DNA from: Ruminococcus sp.
Lineage (GTDB): Bacteria > Bacillota > Clostridia > Oscillospirales > Ruminococcaceae
Length of the DNA: 64,000 nt
NCBI RefSeq assembly: GCF_019423705.1
Contig: NZ_JAHZAX010000004.1
Span: forward strand, 124,001-188,000
Reading direction: 5' to 3'
The notes under the pieces were generated by a model. That model searched no databases. It was not told where the DNA came from and was given only the letters and a program-made list of their open reading frames with translations. Of the stretch, positions 40,182 through 48,543 are shown in pieces (the stretch's first letter is position 1; every line of letters begins with the position of its first letter). The position numbers and the translations under genes are program-made.

Positions 40182-40303
40182 TTGTCTCCTCCAAACTACT
40201 AAGGCGATAAGGGCAGACCCACACATTTTTCGCCTTAATTATTTTTGCTATTTTGCTAATTTTAATCTGTTAAATATACACATTAATCCACATTAATACT
40301 TTA

Positions 40304-40332
40304 ATCATACCAAAAATAAGCGGTTATGTCAA
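40304..40332 (-). promoter_or_regulatory. Promoter of the zinc-ribbon/SPFH operon
   Basis: TTGACA (40332-40327), 17 nt, TATGAT (40309-40304) on the minus strand. The remainder of the 40182-40499 gap is AT-rich with ATTAATCC repeats and holds no gene. Confidence 0.8.
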
Positions 40333-40499
40333 GAAAATTGTCATAATACGTTCAAAAATGAGCAATTTTTGTTTTGTTGGCTAATTTTAAACATTGCCAG
40401 TCGGCGTTTTTCACAATTAGCTAATGTCATTTAACATAGTCGGGTGAAAAATTGCGCATATTTGCGCATATTTACGCAGGATAATGCAGGAAAGTTATG

Positions 40500-41369
40500 T
40501 TATTCGGCAGTTTTGCTGTCGTTGATATCCATTGAAACGAGAGGGTTTGCATCGCTTGCGACCTTTGGCAGAACGCCGTCCCACTTGTCGATAGTTTGAT
40601 ACTTTATGATCTCATCGGAGAGAGAAGCGGAGATAGTCTTGTTGGCGTCTGCCTGAGCTTCGGCTTTGGTCTTGATTGACGTTGCTTCTGCATCGGCGGC
40701 GATGACCTTTTTCTTGGCCTCGGCTTCGGCGATAACGATAGCCTGCTCCTGCTCGGTCTTGGTCTTGAGAAGGTTCTGCTCGGCGACCTGTTTCGCTTCG
40801 ATAGCTTGGTTGAACTCTTCGGAGAAATCAAAGTTCACGATGTTGAATTTCTCTATCTCAATGCCGTATTCGTCGACCTTTTCAACCAGCTGGCTCTTTA
40901 TCTCATCGCCTACCTGCGCACGCTCTGTTATAAGCTGCTCGGCGGTATATTTTGCGCAGACGGATTTCATACATTCCTGCACGGTGGGCATAAGGATAAC
41001 GTTCTGATAGTCAGCGCCGATGTTCTTGAAAATGCTGGACGATGAGGCGGACTTGATACGGAAGTTCACGGCTATGGTGGAACTTACTGTTTGGAGGTCC
41101 TTTGAGACTGCGTCGGCGTCTGCTTCATAGACCTGTATCTTATTGGAAACTGTATTGACCTGCTGGGCGAAAGGTATTTTGAAGTGGAGACCTTCGTTGA
41201 GGGCTGTGTCGGAGACCTTGCCGAAAGTCGTCACAACGCCTGTGCAGCCTGCCGGTACGATGGCAACGGAGGAAGCCACTATGACGATAGCTGCCGCAGC
41301 GGCTACGCATATGCCCACGATCTTGCCTGTTTTTCTTGTTGATATGTCGATGACCTTGTCTTTGCTCAT
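40500..41369 (-). CDS. Prohibitin/HflC-like SPFH protein
   Basis: 289 residues. One N-terminal membrane helix (IVGICVAAAAAIVIVASSVA), an SPFH domain (VPAGCTGVVTTFGKVSDTAL ... NEGLHFKIPF), and a long Ala/Glu/Lys coiled coil (EAEAKKKVIAADAEATSIKT), the classical prohibitin plan. It likely forms ring-shaped oligomers in the membrane and may modulate proteases such as FtsH; known for the family, not shown here. Own promoter at 41483; separate from the operon that follows it. Confidence 0.88.
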   Translation of the reverse strand: MSKDKVIDISTRKTGKIVGICVAAAAAIVIVASSVAIVPAGCTGVVTTFGKVSDTALNEGLHFKIPFAQQVNTVSNKIQVYEADADAVSKDLQTVSSTIAVNFRIKSASSSSIFKNIGADYQNVILMPTVQECMKSVCAKYTAEQLITERAQVGDEIKSQLVEKVDEYGIEIEKFNIVNFDFSEEFNQAIEAKQVAEQNLLKTKTEQEQAIVIAEAEAKKKVIAADAEATSIKTKAEAQADANKTISASLSDEIIKYQTIDKWDGVLPKVASDANPLVSMDINDSKTAE

Positions 41370-41482
41370 AATTTTTTCCTTTCTGATATCCTCACGTTAT
41401 GAATGGTGGGGGATAGATTAGTCGATTTTTTAGATATTGATAATATTATCAGCCGCAGTTTTTTGTCCTTTGGTTTAATATG

Positions 41483-41511
41483 ATTATATCATAAGGTGTG
41501 TGCAAGTGCAA
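41483..41511 (-). promoter_or_regulatory. Promoter of the prohibitin-like gene
   Basis: TTGCAC (41511-41506), 17 nt, TGA-TATAAT (41488-41483) on the minus strand. From 41512 to 41760 I see no gene or clear signal. Confidence 0.7.
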
Positions 41512-41761
41512 ATTCCGCCAAAGGCTTGGGAAGTCAGCGGCGGTCAGCCGGAACAGGAATTTTTAATTTAGCTCACTCATTCTCTTGCAATCTCGCTAGA
41601 TCTCGTCCGCTCAAATGCGCTCATAATTTATGAACGGGGGAGTTTCGGAAAAGCAGGCCATTATTCCAATATATGTGAAAGCTAATATATTTATACCCGT
41701 TGGGTGGATAATGGGGTGGGGATATGGAAAAAATGAACGTGGCAAAATTGCAAAGCGGCAA

Positions 41762-41797
41762 AAAAAACAACGGGCGAAAAATATTCGCCCGTTGTGG
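41762..41797 (-). terminator. Terminator of the 41816 gene
   Basis: ACAACGGGCGAA and TTCGCCCGTTGT with a short loop, followed on the minus strand by T8. Confidence 0.85.
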
Positions 41798-41815
41798 TTT
41801 GTTGTGGTTTATTCA

Positions 41816-43309
41816 TTATTTTGTTTTTGCGCCTTTGACTGCGGTATAGCTCCACACAAGGCCAAGAGTTATCCACAAATATGGCGATGATGTTACGGAG
41901 CTGATGTTGAAAAAGGCTTGCACGAGGTAGCCTATTACTGCGGCGGAGACTGCGCAGGCTGTCCAGCTGTTTTTATCCTTGATAAAGCCTGCAAGAAGCT
42001 TTATCATTTTCACAAGGGTCATCACAAGGAACACGATTGTCAGCGCAAAGATTATGATTCCTCTTGACTGCAAAAGGTCGATATACTCGTTATAAGAGCG
42101 GTCGATTATTGCGCCTGTGTTGAATATGGTGCTCCAGTTATCGGGACCTGTGCCCCAGACAAGGTTCTGCTGGGCGGTGTACATTCCGTCATCCCAAAGG
42201 TAGGGGTATATCCATTGTGAGTCGTCGCCGTTTCTGCCTGTGCCTGTGATAGAAAGGCGGTCAAAGCTGTCGTGGAAGATTATTTTTTCGTCGAGAAGTC
42301 TGAACTCTCCTGCGGCGAAAAGTCCGCCGAATATGCCGCCGATAACAACGACTGCGCATATGCAGGCAAGTATTGGCTTTTTATCCTTTGCTGTACCTGA
42401 CTTGACTGCGGCAATGATGAGAGATACCAGCAGGACAGAGCCTATGCCGATAACGGCAGGCACAACGCAGGTGAGCATTGCGGCTGCGCTCATAAGTGCG
42501 GCTGAAATGCCATAGAAAATTTTTCTTGGCTTTGAGCCGTCATACAACATTCCGTTGAGGGCGAATGCGAATATCACCGTCAGCACGGCAGCCAATGCGA
42601 ATGGTGTGCAGAGGAAGCCTGTGGCGACGTATTCTTTTGTATACTGGATACCCTCGGTGGAGAAGCTGTCGAAAAGTTCACGGAAATAGTTAGGAACGAC
42701 TTTGCCTGTGGCTGGGATAGCCTGCAAAATGCCAACTATGGACTGAAATGTGCCGATACCGACGATAACATCGCTGAGTTTTATGCGGCGGTTATCGGCT
42801 GTGACGGTCATTCCTGCGGCGAAAAGTCCCCAATAGCCCAAGATCGTGAGCATACCTTCGGAGCGGTCGAGATAGCCGTAAAATGCGGTGAAAACGTCCG
42901 CCGCCATTACACAGGACACAACCGAAAGCAATATCACCGCAAGGGCGACGCAAAGACTTTTGTTGTCCTTTAGCTCAACCTGTTTTTTCATATTTGCTAT
43001 AAGGAAAATGATAAATCCGATAAATCCCACCGCAAGTACAGCGGCGGAGATAAAGAAGATGAATTTCTCATTGAGATAAAGATCTCGCTGGGTGCTTTCG
43101 TCCATTCCGTATTTGATATTCTGGGTGAAATAATACGGGATAGTGATGACGCACAGCACCAGCATTGCGATAATGCTGTAAACGCCGCACAGCTTTTGTG
43201 CGGATTCGGCGGTCATATTGAGGATAAAGTCGGACTTTTCGGAGCTTCCGAAAAGGTGCTTTTTACCCTGATTGGTAGTGACCTCTTTTTTCTCTTTTGC
43301 TTTTGACAT
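41816..43309 (-). CDS. O-antigen ligase-like (Wzy_C) membrane protein
   Basis: 497 residues with about 11-12 membrane helices. A large outer loop between the last helices (about 345-425) contains SFDRLSITGTGRNGDDSQWI, WGTGPDNW and the YNEYIDLLQSRG motif, the hallmark of the Wzy_C/O-antigen ligase superfamily. GYLDRSEGMLTILGYWG near residue 145 is also usual there. Such proteins join or polymerise glycans on the outer face of the membrane; the substrate in this Gram-positive is unknown. It stands alone between repeats. RBS: weak; ATG start. Confidence 0.8.
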   Translation of the reverse strand: MSKAKEKKEVTTNQGKKHLFGSSEKSDFILNMTAESAQKLCGVYSIIAMLVLCVITIPYYFTQNIKYGMDESTQRDLYLNEKFIFFISAAVLAVGFIGFIIFLIANMKKQVELKDNKSLCVALAVILLSVVSCVMAADVFTAFYGYLDRSEGMLTILGYWGLFAAGMTVTADNRRIKLSDVIVGIGTFQSIVGILQAIPATGKVVPNYFRELFDSFSTEGIQYTKEYVATGFLCTPFALAAVLTVIFAFALNGMLYDGSKPRKIFYGISAALMSAAAMLTCVVPAVIGIGSVLLVSLIIAAVKSGTAKDKKPILACICAVVVIGGIFGGLFAAGEFRLLDEKIIFHDSFDRLSITGTGRNGDDSQWIYPYLWDDGMYTAQQNLVWGTGPDNWSTIFNTGAIIDRSYNEYIDLLQSRGIIIFALTIVFLVMTLVKMIKLLAGFIKDKNSWTACAVSAAVIGYLVQAFFNISSVTSSPYLWITLGLVWSYTAVKGAKTK

Positions 43310-43340
43310 AAATTATCCCCCAAAAAAGCATAGATTTTTT

Positions 43341-43470
43341 CAGCTTGTTGAAAAAGTCCGACAAAAGTGGGACGTCGAGGACGCCGTCCCCTACAATTGG
43401 CGTAAATACGCTGTTTATATGTAGGGGCGAACAGCGTTCGCCCGTTATTTTGGTGTTTTTCAACAGTCTC
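43341..43470. repeat. 130-bp MITE-like element, copy 3
   Basis: CAGCTTGTTGAAAAAGTC ... TTTTTCAACAGTCTC. GATTTTTT stands directly on both sides, a possible 8-bp target duplication. Confidence 0.85.
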
Positions 43471-43569
43471 GATTTTTTTTGTTGTGTTTGCAGGGATGAA
43501 AAAAATTTTTTCGCCCCTACAATATTTTATTATATTTTATTGCAGAAATGAGAATTGAAAATAAAAATA

Positions 43570-43625
43570 CATCGCCGCTAGGCGATACCTTAATTTCTCA
43601 CTCCTCACTCCTAATTCCTCACTCA
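43570..43625 (-). repeat. GAGGAAT/ATCGCC hairpin repeat, copy 5 (inverted)
   Basis: ATCGCCGCTAGGCGATACCT, then the complement of TGAGGAA/TGAGGAG heptads (CTCACTCCTCACTCC). The only copy in this orientation. Confidence 0.75.
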
Positions 43626-43633
43626 ACAAAGTG

Positions 43634-43672
43634 AAAAGGCGGACAACCCTTAACAGCTTGCCCGCCTTGTTT
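43634..43672 (-). terminator. Terminator of rny
   Basis: AAAAGGCGGACAA and CTTGCCCGCCTT form an imperfect GC-rich stem; on the minus strand TTTTC follows. Confidence 0.6.
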
Positions 43673-43691
43673 ACACAAATTACGTTTGGTT

Positions 43692-45257
43692 TTACTTTGC
43701 GTATTCGATAGCTCTGCTCTCTCTGATGAGATTGACCTTGATCTGTCCCGGATAATCCATTTCCGTTTCGATCCTCTTGGCAATCTCACGAGCAACGAGC
43801 ACCATTTTTTCGTCGTTGATCTTCTCTGGCTGAACCATAATTCTTACCTCACGGCCTGCCTGGATAGCAAAGGACTTTTCTACGCCGTCATAAGACGTGC
43901 ATATCTCTTCAAGCTTCTGAAGTCTCTTGATATAGTTTTCGTAATTCTCGCTTCTTGCACCCGGTCTTGCTGCGCTGATAGCGTCAGCCGCCTGTACCAG
44001 CGCCGCAACGACTGTTCTTGTTTCAACGTCGCCGTGGTGGGCTTCGATAGCGTGGATAACCTCAGGGCTTTCTTTGTACTTCTTGCAGACGTCCACACCG
44101 ATCTGAACGTGTGAACCCTCGATCTCGTAACTGAGAGCCTTGCCTATATCGTGGAGCAGTCCTGCTCTTCTTGCAAGGTTTGCGTCAACGCCCAGTTCGG
44201 ACGCCATCATTCCTGCAAGGTGAGCCACCTCTATTGAGTGGTTAAGTACGTTCTGTCTGTAACTTGTTCTGTAACGCAGACGGCCAAGAAGCTTGACAAG
44301 CTCGTGATTAACGCCGTGAACGTTAGTCTCAAGGATAGCTCTTTCGCCTTCCTGCTTGATCTTGAGCTCGACCTCACGCTTTGCCTTTTCGACCATTTCC
44401 TCGATACGTGTTGGGTGGATACGGCCGTCCTGGATAAGCTTTTCAAGAGCGATCCTTGCGATCTCCCTTCTTACCTGATCAAAGCAGGAGATAGTGATAG
44501 CTTCCGGTGTGTCGTCGATGATAAGATCGACGCCTGTGAGAGTTTCGATAGTTCTGATGTTTCTTCCTTCACGTCCGATGATACGTCCCTTCATTTCATC
44601 GTTAGGCAGCGCAACAACAGACACGGCAGACTCGGAGACCTGATCTGCGGCACATCTTGAGATAGCAAGAGAAATATACTGTCTTGCCTTTGCCTCGCAG
44701 TCCTCCTTGACCTGGTTCTCGTAATTCGTGACCCTTATGGCCTTTTCGTGCACCAGATCTTCGTCAAGCTTTGAAAGAAGATAATCCTTAGCCTGATCGA
44801 CTGTGAACTGTGAGATCTTTTCCAGCATATCGAGCTGTGACTTCTTGATCCTGTCGGCTTCTGCCACCTTTTCATCGGCTGATCTCAGCTTGTTCTGGAG
44901 CTGTTCATCCTTCTTTTCAAGATTATCCAGCTTCCTGTCAACGGATTCTTCCTTTTGCTGGATACGTCTTTCCTGTCTGGATACCTCGATTCGTCTCTCT
45001 TTAAGCTCTTTTTCAGTTTCCTGGCGTGACTTGTGTATCTCGTCCTTAGCTTCTACCAAAGCTTCTTTTTTCAGAGATTCAGCGTTCTTCTTTGCGTCCT
45101 CGACAATGCGTTCAGCTTCCTTTTCGGCAGAACCCATTGCAGCTTCAGCCGTCTTTTTGCGATAGCTTACGCCCTGCTTGAAGCAGATAAGACCGCTGAC
45201 GCCTGCGCCAAGAATAAGAGCAACTACACATAGTAGAATAACAGTACCTGGACCCAT
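43692..45257 (-). CDS. rny: Ribonuclease Y
   Basis: 521 residues, standard length. N-terminal membrane anchor (TVILLCVVALILGAGVSGLI), a long coiled coil (about 30-200), KH domain with GRIIGREGRNIRTIE, HD domain with LLHDIGKA. Endoribonuclease that starts mRNA decay at the membrane and controls many riboswitch-containing transcripts in Firmicutes. ATG at 45257 with GGAGGAAAG upstream. Own promoter. Confidence 0.97.
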   Translation of the reverse strand: MGPGTVILLCVVALILGAGVSGLICFKQGVSYRKKTAEAAMGSAEKEAERIVEDAKKNAESLKKEALVEAKDEIHKSRQETEKELKERRIEVSRQERRIQQKEESVDRKLDNLEKKDEQLQNKLRSADEKVAEADRIKKSQLDMLEKISQFTVDQAKDYLLSKLDEDLVHEKAIRVTNYENQVKEDCEAKARQYISLAISRCAADQVSESAVSVVALPNDEMKGRIIGREGRNIRTIETLTGVDLIIDDTPEAITISCFDQVRREIARIALEKLIQDGRIHPTRIEEMVEKAKREVELKIKQEGERAILETNVHGVNHELVKLLGRLRYRTSYRQNVLNHSIEVAHLAGMMASELGVDANLARRAGLLHDIGKALSYEIEGSHVQIGVDVCKKYKESPEVIHAIEAHHGDVETRTVVAALVQAADAISAARPGARSENYENYIKRLQKLEEICTSYDGVEKSFAIQAGREVRIMVQPEKINDEKMVLVAREIAKRIETEMDYPGQIKVNLIRESRAIEYAK

Positions 45258-45452
45258 ATGTATAGCTTTCCTCCTTCTTACTTAGAAAGTATGAATACCG
45301 CCGCAGCAAGGCGTTTTTGCGTCCTTTATATCCGCAGAGATATTCACCTAATATTAAATTGTAAAGATACAAAATTGCAAAATTTATTTTATAAAAAACG
45401 CAGACCGTTTTTACAGTCTGTCAATTATATAAAAAATATAATGCATAACATT

Positions 45453-45481
45453 ATTGTATAATAAAATACTCCGCTTGTCAA
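45453..45481 (-). promoter_or_regulatory. Promoter of rny
   Basis: TTGACA (45481-45476), 17 nt, TACAAT (45458-45453) on the minus strand, giving a leader of nearly 190 nt. Confidence 0.78.
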
Positions 45482-45531
45482 GAATTTTTTTAGTTAAATC
45501 CACAAAATTATATATTTTCTAACAAAGGGCT

Positions 45532-45560
45532 TGACAAATATCAAACGAGGTGATAAAATG
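45532..45560 (+). promoter_or_regulatory. Promoter of the threonine T-box transcript
   Basis: TTGACA (45532-45537), 17 nt, TAAAAT (45555-45560). Confidence 0.8.
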
Positions 45561-45567
45561 TTAGCTG

Positions 45568-45862
45568 AGGTAGGAGAATGTTATCGAAAATTTATCCTGC
45601 CGTATATTTCAATGCTTTGACGGGGAAGTCTTGGCTGGGTGGAAGGTCTTTACAGAGAGTGCTGAACGTGAAAACGGGCTGTGATCGGCGCAGGACTGAG
45701 AAGCTGAGAATACCGCCCCCGAGTGCGTCCAATAAACGCCGCAGGCTCAGCGTTAGAGGAGCAGCTAATGAGGTACACGGGTGGTTTATCTGTGTATGAA
45801 GTTGGGTGGAATCACGATTACATCGTCCCATAGAACGGTTTTGCTGTTCTGTGGGATTTTTT
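45568..45862 (+). ncRNA. T-box leader (threonine)
   Basis: tRNA-sensing leader. The specifier region GAATACCGCCCCCGAGTGC (45709-45727) aligns with that of the Ile T-box (GAATATCACTCCCGAGTTGC), with ACC (45712-45714, Thr) in place of ATC. The T-box bulge is GGGTGGAATCACGA (45804-45817). The terminator is CCCATAGAACGG/CTGTTCTGTGGG plus T6 (45826-45862). The small ORF inside (45578-45799) is not coding. Downstream are a small membrane protein gene and thrS. Confidence 0.88.
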
Positions 45863-45913
45863 ATTGGCTTATTTGCGAAAGAGGGTGTTGGTACTATGAA
45901 AGAGGGAAATGCG

Positions 45914-46252
45914 ATGAAAACAAGGCGTATCCTTGCAATCATTTGCTATACAGTCGGCTTTTGCGCATATGCGGCGGCAGGGTATGTTTCTTGGATATCC
46001 TGGGAGGGGACAATATCCTACAAGCAGGGATTTCTCACGTTCCTGCCCATATGGATAGTTTCTTACTGGTTCAACACGTTTTTTTCGCAGCTAATATGCA
46101 GGCGAAAAAAGGACGGCACAAAGCAATGGGCTGTGGGCAAGGGCGCAAGAAAAGTGCTGGGGGATATATCGACGGTGCTGAGCGTTGTGCTGCTTTGCTT
46201 TTGGATATATGTTTATCTGACGCAGTATACTGAACTGCTGAATTTCAAATAA
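45914..46252 (+). CDS. Small membrane protein between Thr T-box and thrS (112 aa)
   Basis: Not recognised. Three to four hydrophobic stretches (ILAIICYTVGFCAYAAAGYV; FLTFLPIWIVSYWFNTFF; TVLSVVLLCFWIYVYL) with a basic loop (CRRKKDGTKQ). ATG at 45914 follows GAGGG by 7 nt; ATG 45896 is a second option. It is the first gene behind the threonine T-box and 120 nt before thrS, so it should be induced on threonine starvation with thrS unless thrS has a further promoter. A link to amino-acid supply is only suggested by this. Confidence 0.6.
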   Translation: MKTRRILAIICYTVGFCAYAAAGYVSWISWEGTISYKQGFLTFLPIWIVSYWFNTFFSQLICRRKKDGTKQWAVGKGARKVLGDISTVLSVVLLCFWIYVYLTQYTELLNFK

Positions 46253-46269
46253 TAGGGTATATGCACTAG

Positions 46270-46293
46270 TAGGGGCGACCTGCGATCGCCCGT
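46270..46293. repeat. Short GGGGCGA hairpin repeat
   Basis: TAGGGGCGACCTGCGATCGC followed by CCGT: GGGCGAnC...GNTCGCCC hairpin in the gap before thrS, without a T-run. Confidence 0.6.
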
Positions 46294-46372
46294 GGTAGGT
46301 CAAACGGAAAAACAGCGTGCATTGCACGTTTTGATAAAAAATTACAACATTATATAAATTGGAGGAATAAAA

Positions 46373-48319
46373 ATGATAAAGCTGAAACTTAAAGACGGCT
46401 CTGTTCGTGAGATCGAACAGGCAATGGCTGCAAGCGAGATAATCAAGGACATCGGAATGGGTCTTTACAAGGCTGCCTGCTGCGTAAAGCTCGATGGACA
46501 GGTCTTTGACCTCAGAACTGTTGTAGATCACGACTGCGAGTTCGAGGTTATGACATTCGATTCAAAGGCCGGCAAGGAGACTTTCTGGCACACGGCTTCT
46601 CACCTTATGGCGCAGGCTGTAAAGAACCTTTATCCTGCGGCAAAGCTTGCAAGAGGCCCTGCTACTGAGACTGGTTTCTATTATGATTTCGAGGTGGAAA
46701 AGCCTTTCACTCCTGCTGATCTTGAAAAGATACAGGCTGAGATGAAGAAGCTTGCAAAGGAAGGTTACGCTCTCGAGCGTTTCGAGCTTCCTGTTGACGA
46801 GGCTATCAAGCTTATGGAAGAGAGAAACGAGGACTACAAGGTAGAGCTTATCCACAAGCACGATGACAAGGGCGAAAAGCTTTCATTCTACAAGCAGGGC
46901 GATTTCGTTGATCTTTGCGCAGGCCCTCACATTATGAGCGTTGCTTCTATCAAGGCTGTAAAGCTTCTTTCCTGCACGGGTGCATACTGGGGCAAAGCTG
47001 AGGACGGCAAGCAGCTTTCGAGAATCTATGGCACAGCTTTCCCTAAGGCTTCAATGCTGGAAGAGTTCCTCAAGCAGCAGGAAGAGGCTAAGCTTCGTGA
47101 CCACAACAAGATCGGCAGAGATCTTGAGTATTTCACAACTGTTGACTATGTTGGGCAAGGTCTGCCTATTATGCTGCCAAAGGGCGCAAGAGTTATACAG
47201 CTTCTCCAGCGTTGGGTTGAGGACGTTGAGCAGTCAAAGGGCTGTCTGCTCACAAAGACTCCGCTTTTCGCTAAGAGAGACCTTTACAAGATCTCGGGAC
47301 ATTGGGATCACTATCTTGACGGAATGTTCATTCTCGGCGATCCATATGATGAGGAAAAAGAGTGCTTCGCTCTTCGTCCAATGACTTGTCCTTTCCAGTA
47401 TCAGGTATATCTTAACAGGCAGCGTTCTTACAGAGATCTGCCTATGAGACTGACTGAGACTTCGACGCTTTTCAGAAACGAGGACAGCGGTGAGATGCAT
47501 GGTCTTATCAGAGTAAGACAGTTCACTATCTCAGAGGGTCATTACATTCTCAGACCTGACCAGCTTGAGGAAGAGTTCAAGGGCTGTCTTGAGCTTGCAA
47601 AGTATATGCTCGAGACTGTTGGACTTCTCGAGGACTGCACATTCAGATTCTCACAGTGGGACCCTGCTAACCCTAAGAACAAGTACGAGGGCACGGCAGA
47701 GCAATGGGAGCACGCTCAGGCGGCAATGAAAACTATCCTTGACGATCTTGGCGTTGATTATGATATCGGTATCGACGAGGCTGCGTTCTATGGCCCTAAG
47801 CTGGATATCCAGTACAAGAACGTTTACGGCAAGGAAGATACTCTTGTAACTATCCAGATCGATATGCTTCTGGCTGAAAAGTTCGGTATGTATTATATCG
47901 ACAAGGACGGTCAGAAGAAGCTGCCTTATATCATTCACAGAACTTCACTTGGCTGCTATGAGAGAACACTTGCTTATATGCTGGAGCATTTCGCAGGCGT
48001 TCTGCCGCTCTGGCTTGCACCTGAGCAGGTTAGACTTCTGCCTATCAAGGGCGATCACGTTGAGTACGCTCAGAAGATCGCAGACAGAATGACTGCAATG
48101 GGTATGAGAGTTACAGTTGACAGCAGAGACGAGAACATCGGTCCTAAGATCAAGGCTGCAAGACTTGAAAAGATCCCTTATATGCTCATCATCGGCGACA
48201 ATGAGATGAATAGCAACACGGTTACAGTTCGTTCGAGAAAAGAAGGCGAGCTTCCTGCGATGCCTGTTGACGATCTTATCGCTAAGCTTGATGAGGAGAT
48301 CAAGACTAAGGCTAAGTAA
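46373..48319 (+). CDS. thrS: Threonyl-tRNA synthetase
   Basis: Charges tRNA-Thr. 648 residues, normal for the bacterial type. N-terminal TGS domain (1-60), the editing/second-additional domain with HTASHLMAQAVKNLYP (HxxxH), class II core with FALRPMTCPFQYQVYLNRQR (zinc Cys) and FRNEDSGEMHGLIRVRQFTI (motif 2), and the C-terminal anticodon domain. GGAGGAAT lies 6 nt before the ATG. It is probably read from the T-box transcript starting near 45568, across the small membrane protein gene. Confidence 0.97.
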   Translation: MIKLKLKDGSVREIEQAMAASEIIKDIGMGLYKAACCVKLDGQVFDLRTVVDHDCEFEVMTFDSKAGKETFWHTASHLMAQAVKNLYPAAKLARGPATETGFYYDFEVEKPFTPADLEKIQAEMKKLAKEGYALERFELPVDEAIKLMEERNEDYKVELIHKHDDKGEKLSFYKQGDFVDLCAGPHIMSVASIKAVKLLSCTGAYWGKAEDGKQLSRIYGTAFPKASMLEEFLKQQEEAKLRDHNKIGRDLEYFTTVDYVGQGLPIMLPKGARVIQLLQRWVEDVEQSKGCLLTKTPLFAKRDLYKISGHWDHYLDGMFILGDPYDEEKECFALRPMTCPFQYQVYLNRQRSYRDLPMRLTETSTLFRNEDSGEMHGLIRVRQFTISEGHYILRPDQLEEEFKGCLELAKYMLETVGLLEDCTFRFSQWDPANPKNKYEGTAEQWEHAQAAMKTILDDLGVDYDIGIDEAAFYGPKLDIQYKNVYGKEDTLVTIQIDMLLAEKFGMYYIDKDGQKKLPYIIHRTSLGCYERTLAYMLEHFAGVLPLWLAPEQVRLLPIKGDHVEYAQKIADRMTAMGMRVTVDSRDENIGPKIKAARLEKIPYMLIIGDNEMNSNTVTVRSRKEGELPAMPVDDLIAKLDEEIKTKAK

Positions 48320-48337
48320 TTGGACGCTGCAAATAAT

Positions 48338-48391
48338 GTAGGGGCGAAAATTGTTGTTCGACAAGGCTCACAACAATTTGCTTTCGCCCGT
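48338..48391. repeat. GGGGCGAAAATTGTTG hairpin repeat
   Basis: GGGCGAAAATTGTTG and CAACAATTTGCTTTCGCCC pair across TTCGACAAGGCTCA. A close relative of 10457. It lies just after thrS and may help to end its transcript. A second hairpin, CCGCACA...TGTGCGG (48429-48455), follows; otherwise the gap to putP is empty. Confidence 0.65.
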
Positions 48392-48543
48392 GTGTGACAG
48401 ATGTCGGCTAGATATTCAGACAATACCGCACAGGGGAAATTCTCTTGTGCGGCATTGCCGTTAAATGCAATAATATACAAAATACAAAGTAAACAGTATG
48501 ATATGGGGCAGGGCGTTGTCTTGCTTCGGAAAAGAGGTAATTG

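Noticed and set aside
45578..45799. 73-aa ORF upstream of thrS
   Set aside because: It lies fully inside the threonine T-box; its composition follows the RNA structure and there is no ribosome site that fits.
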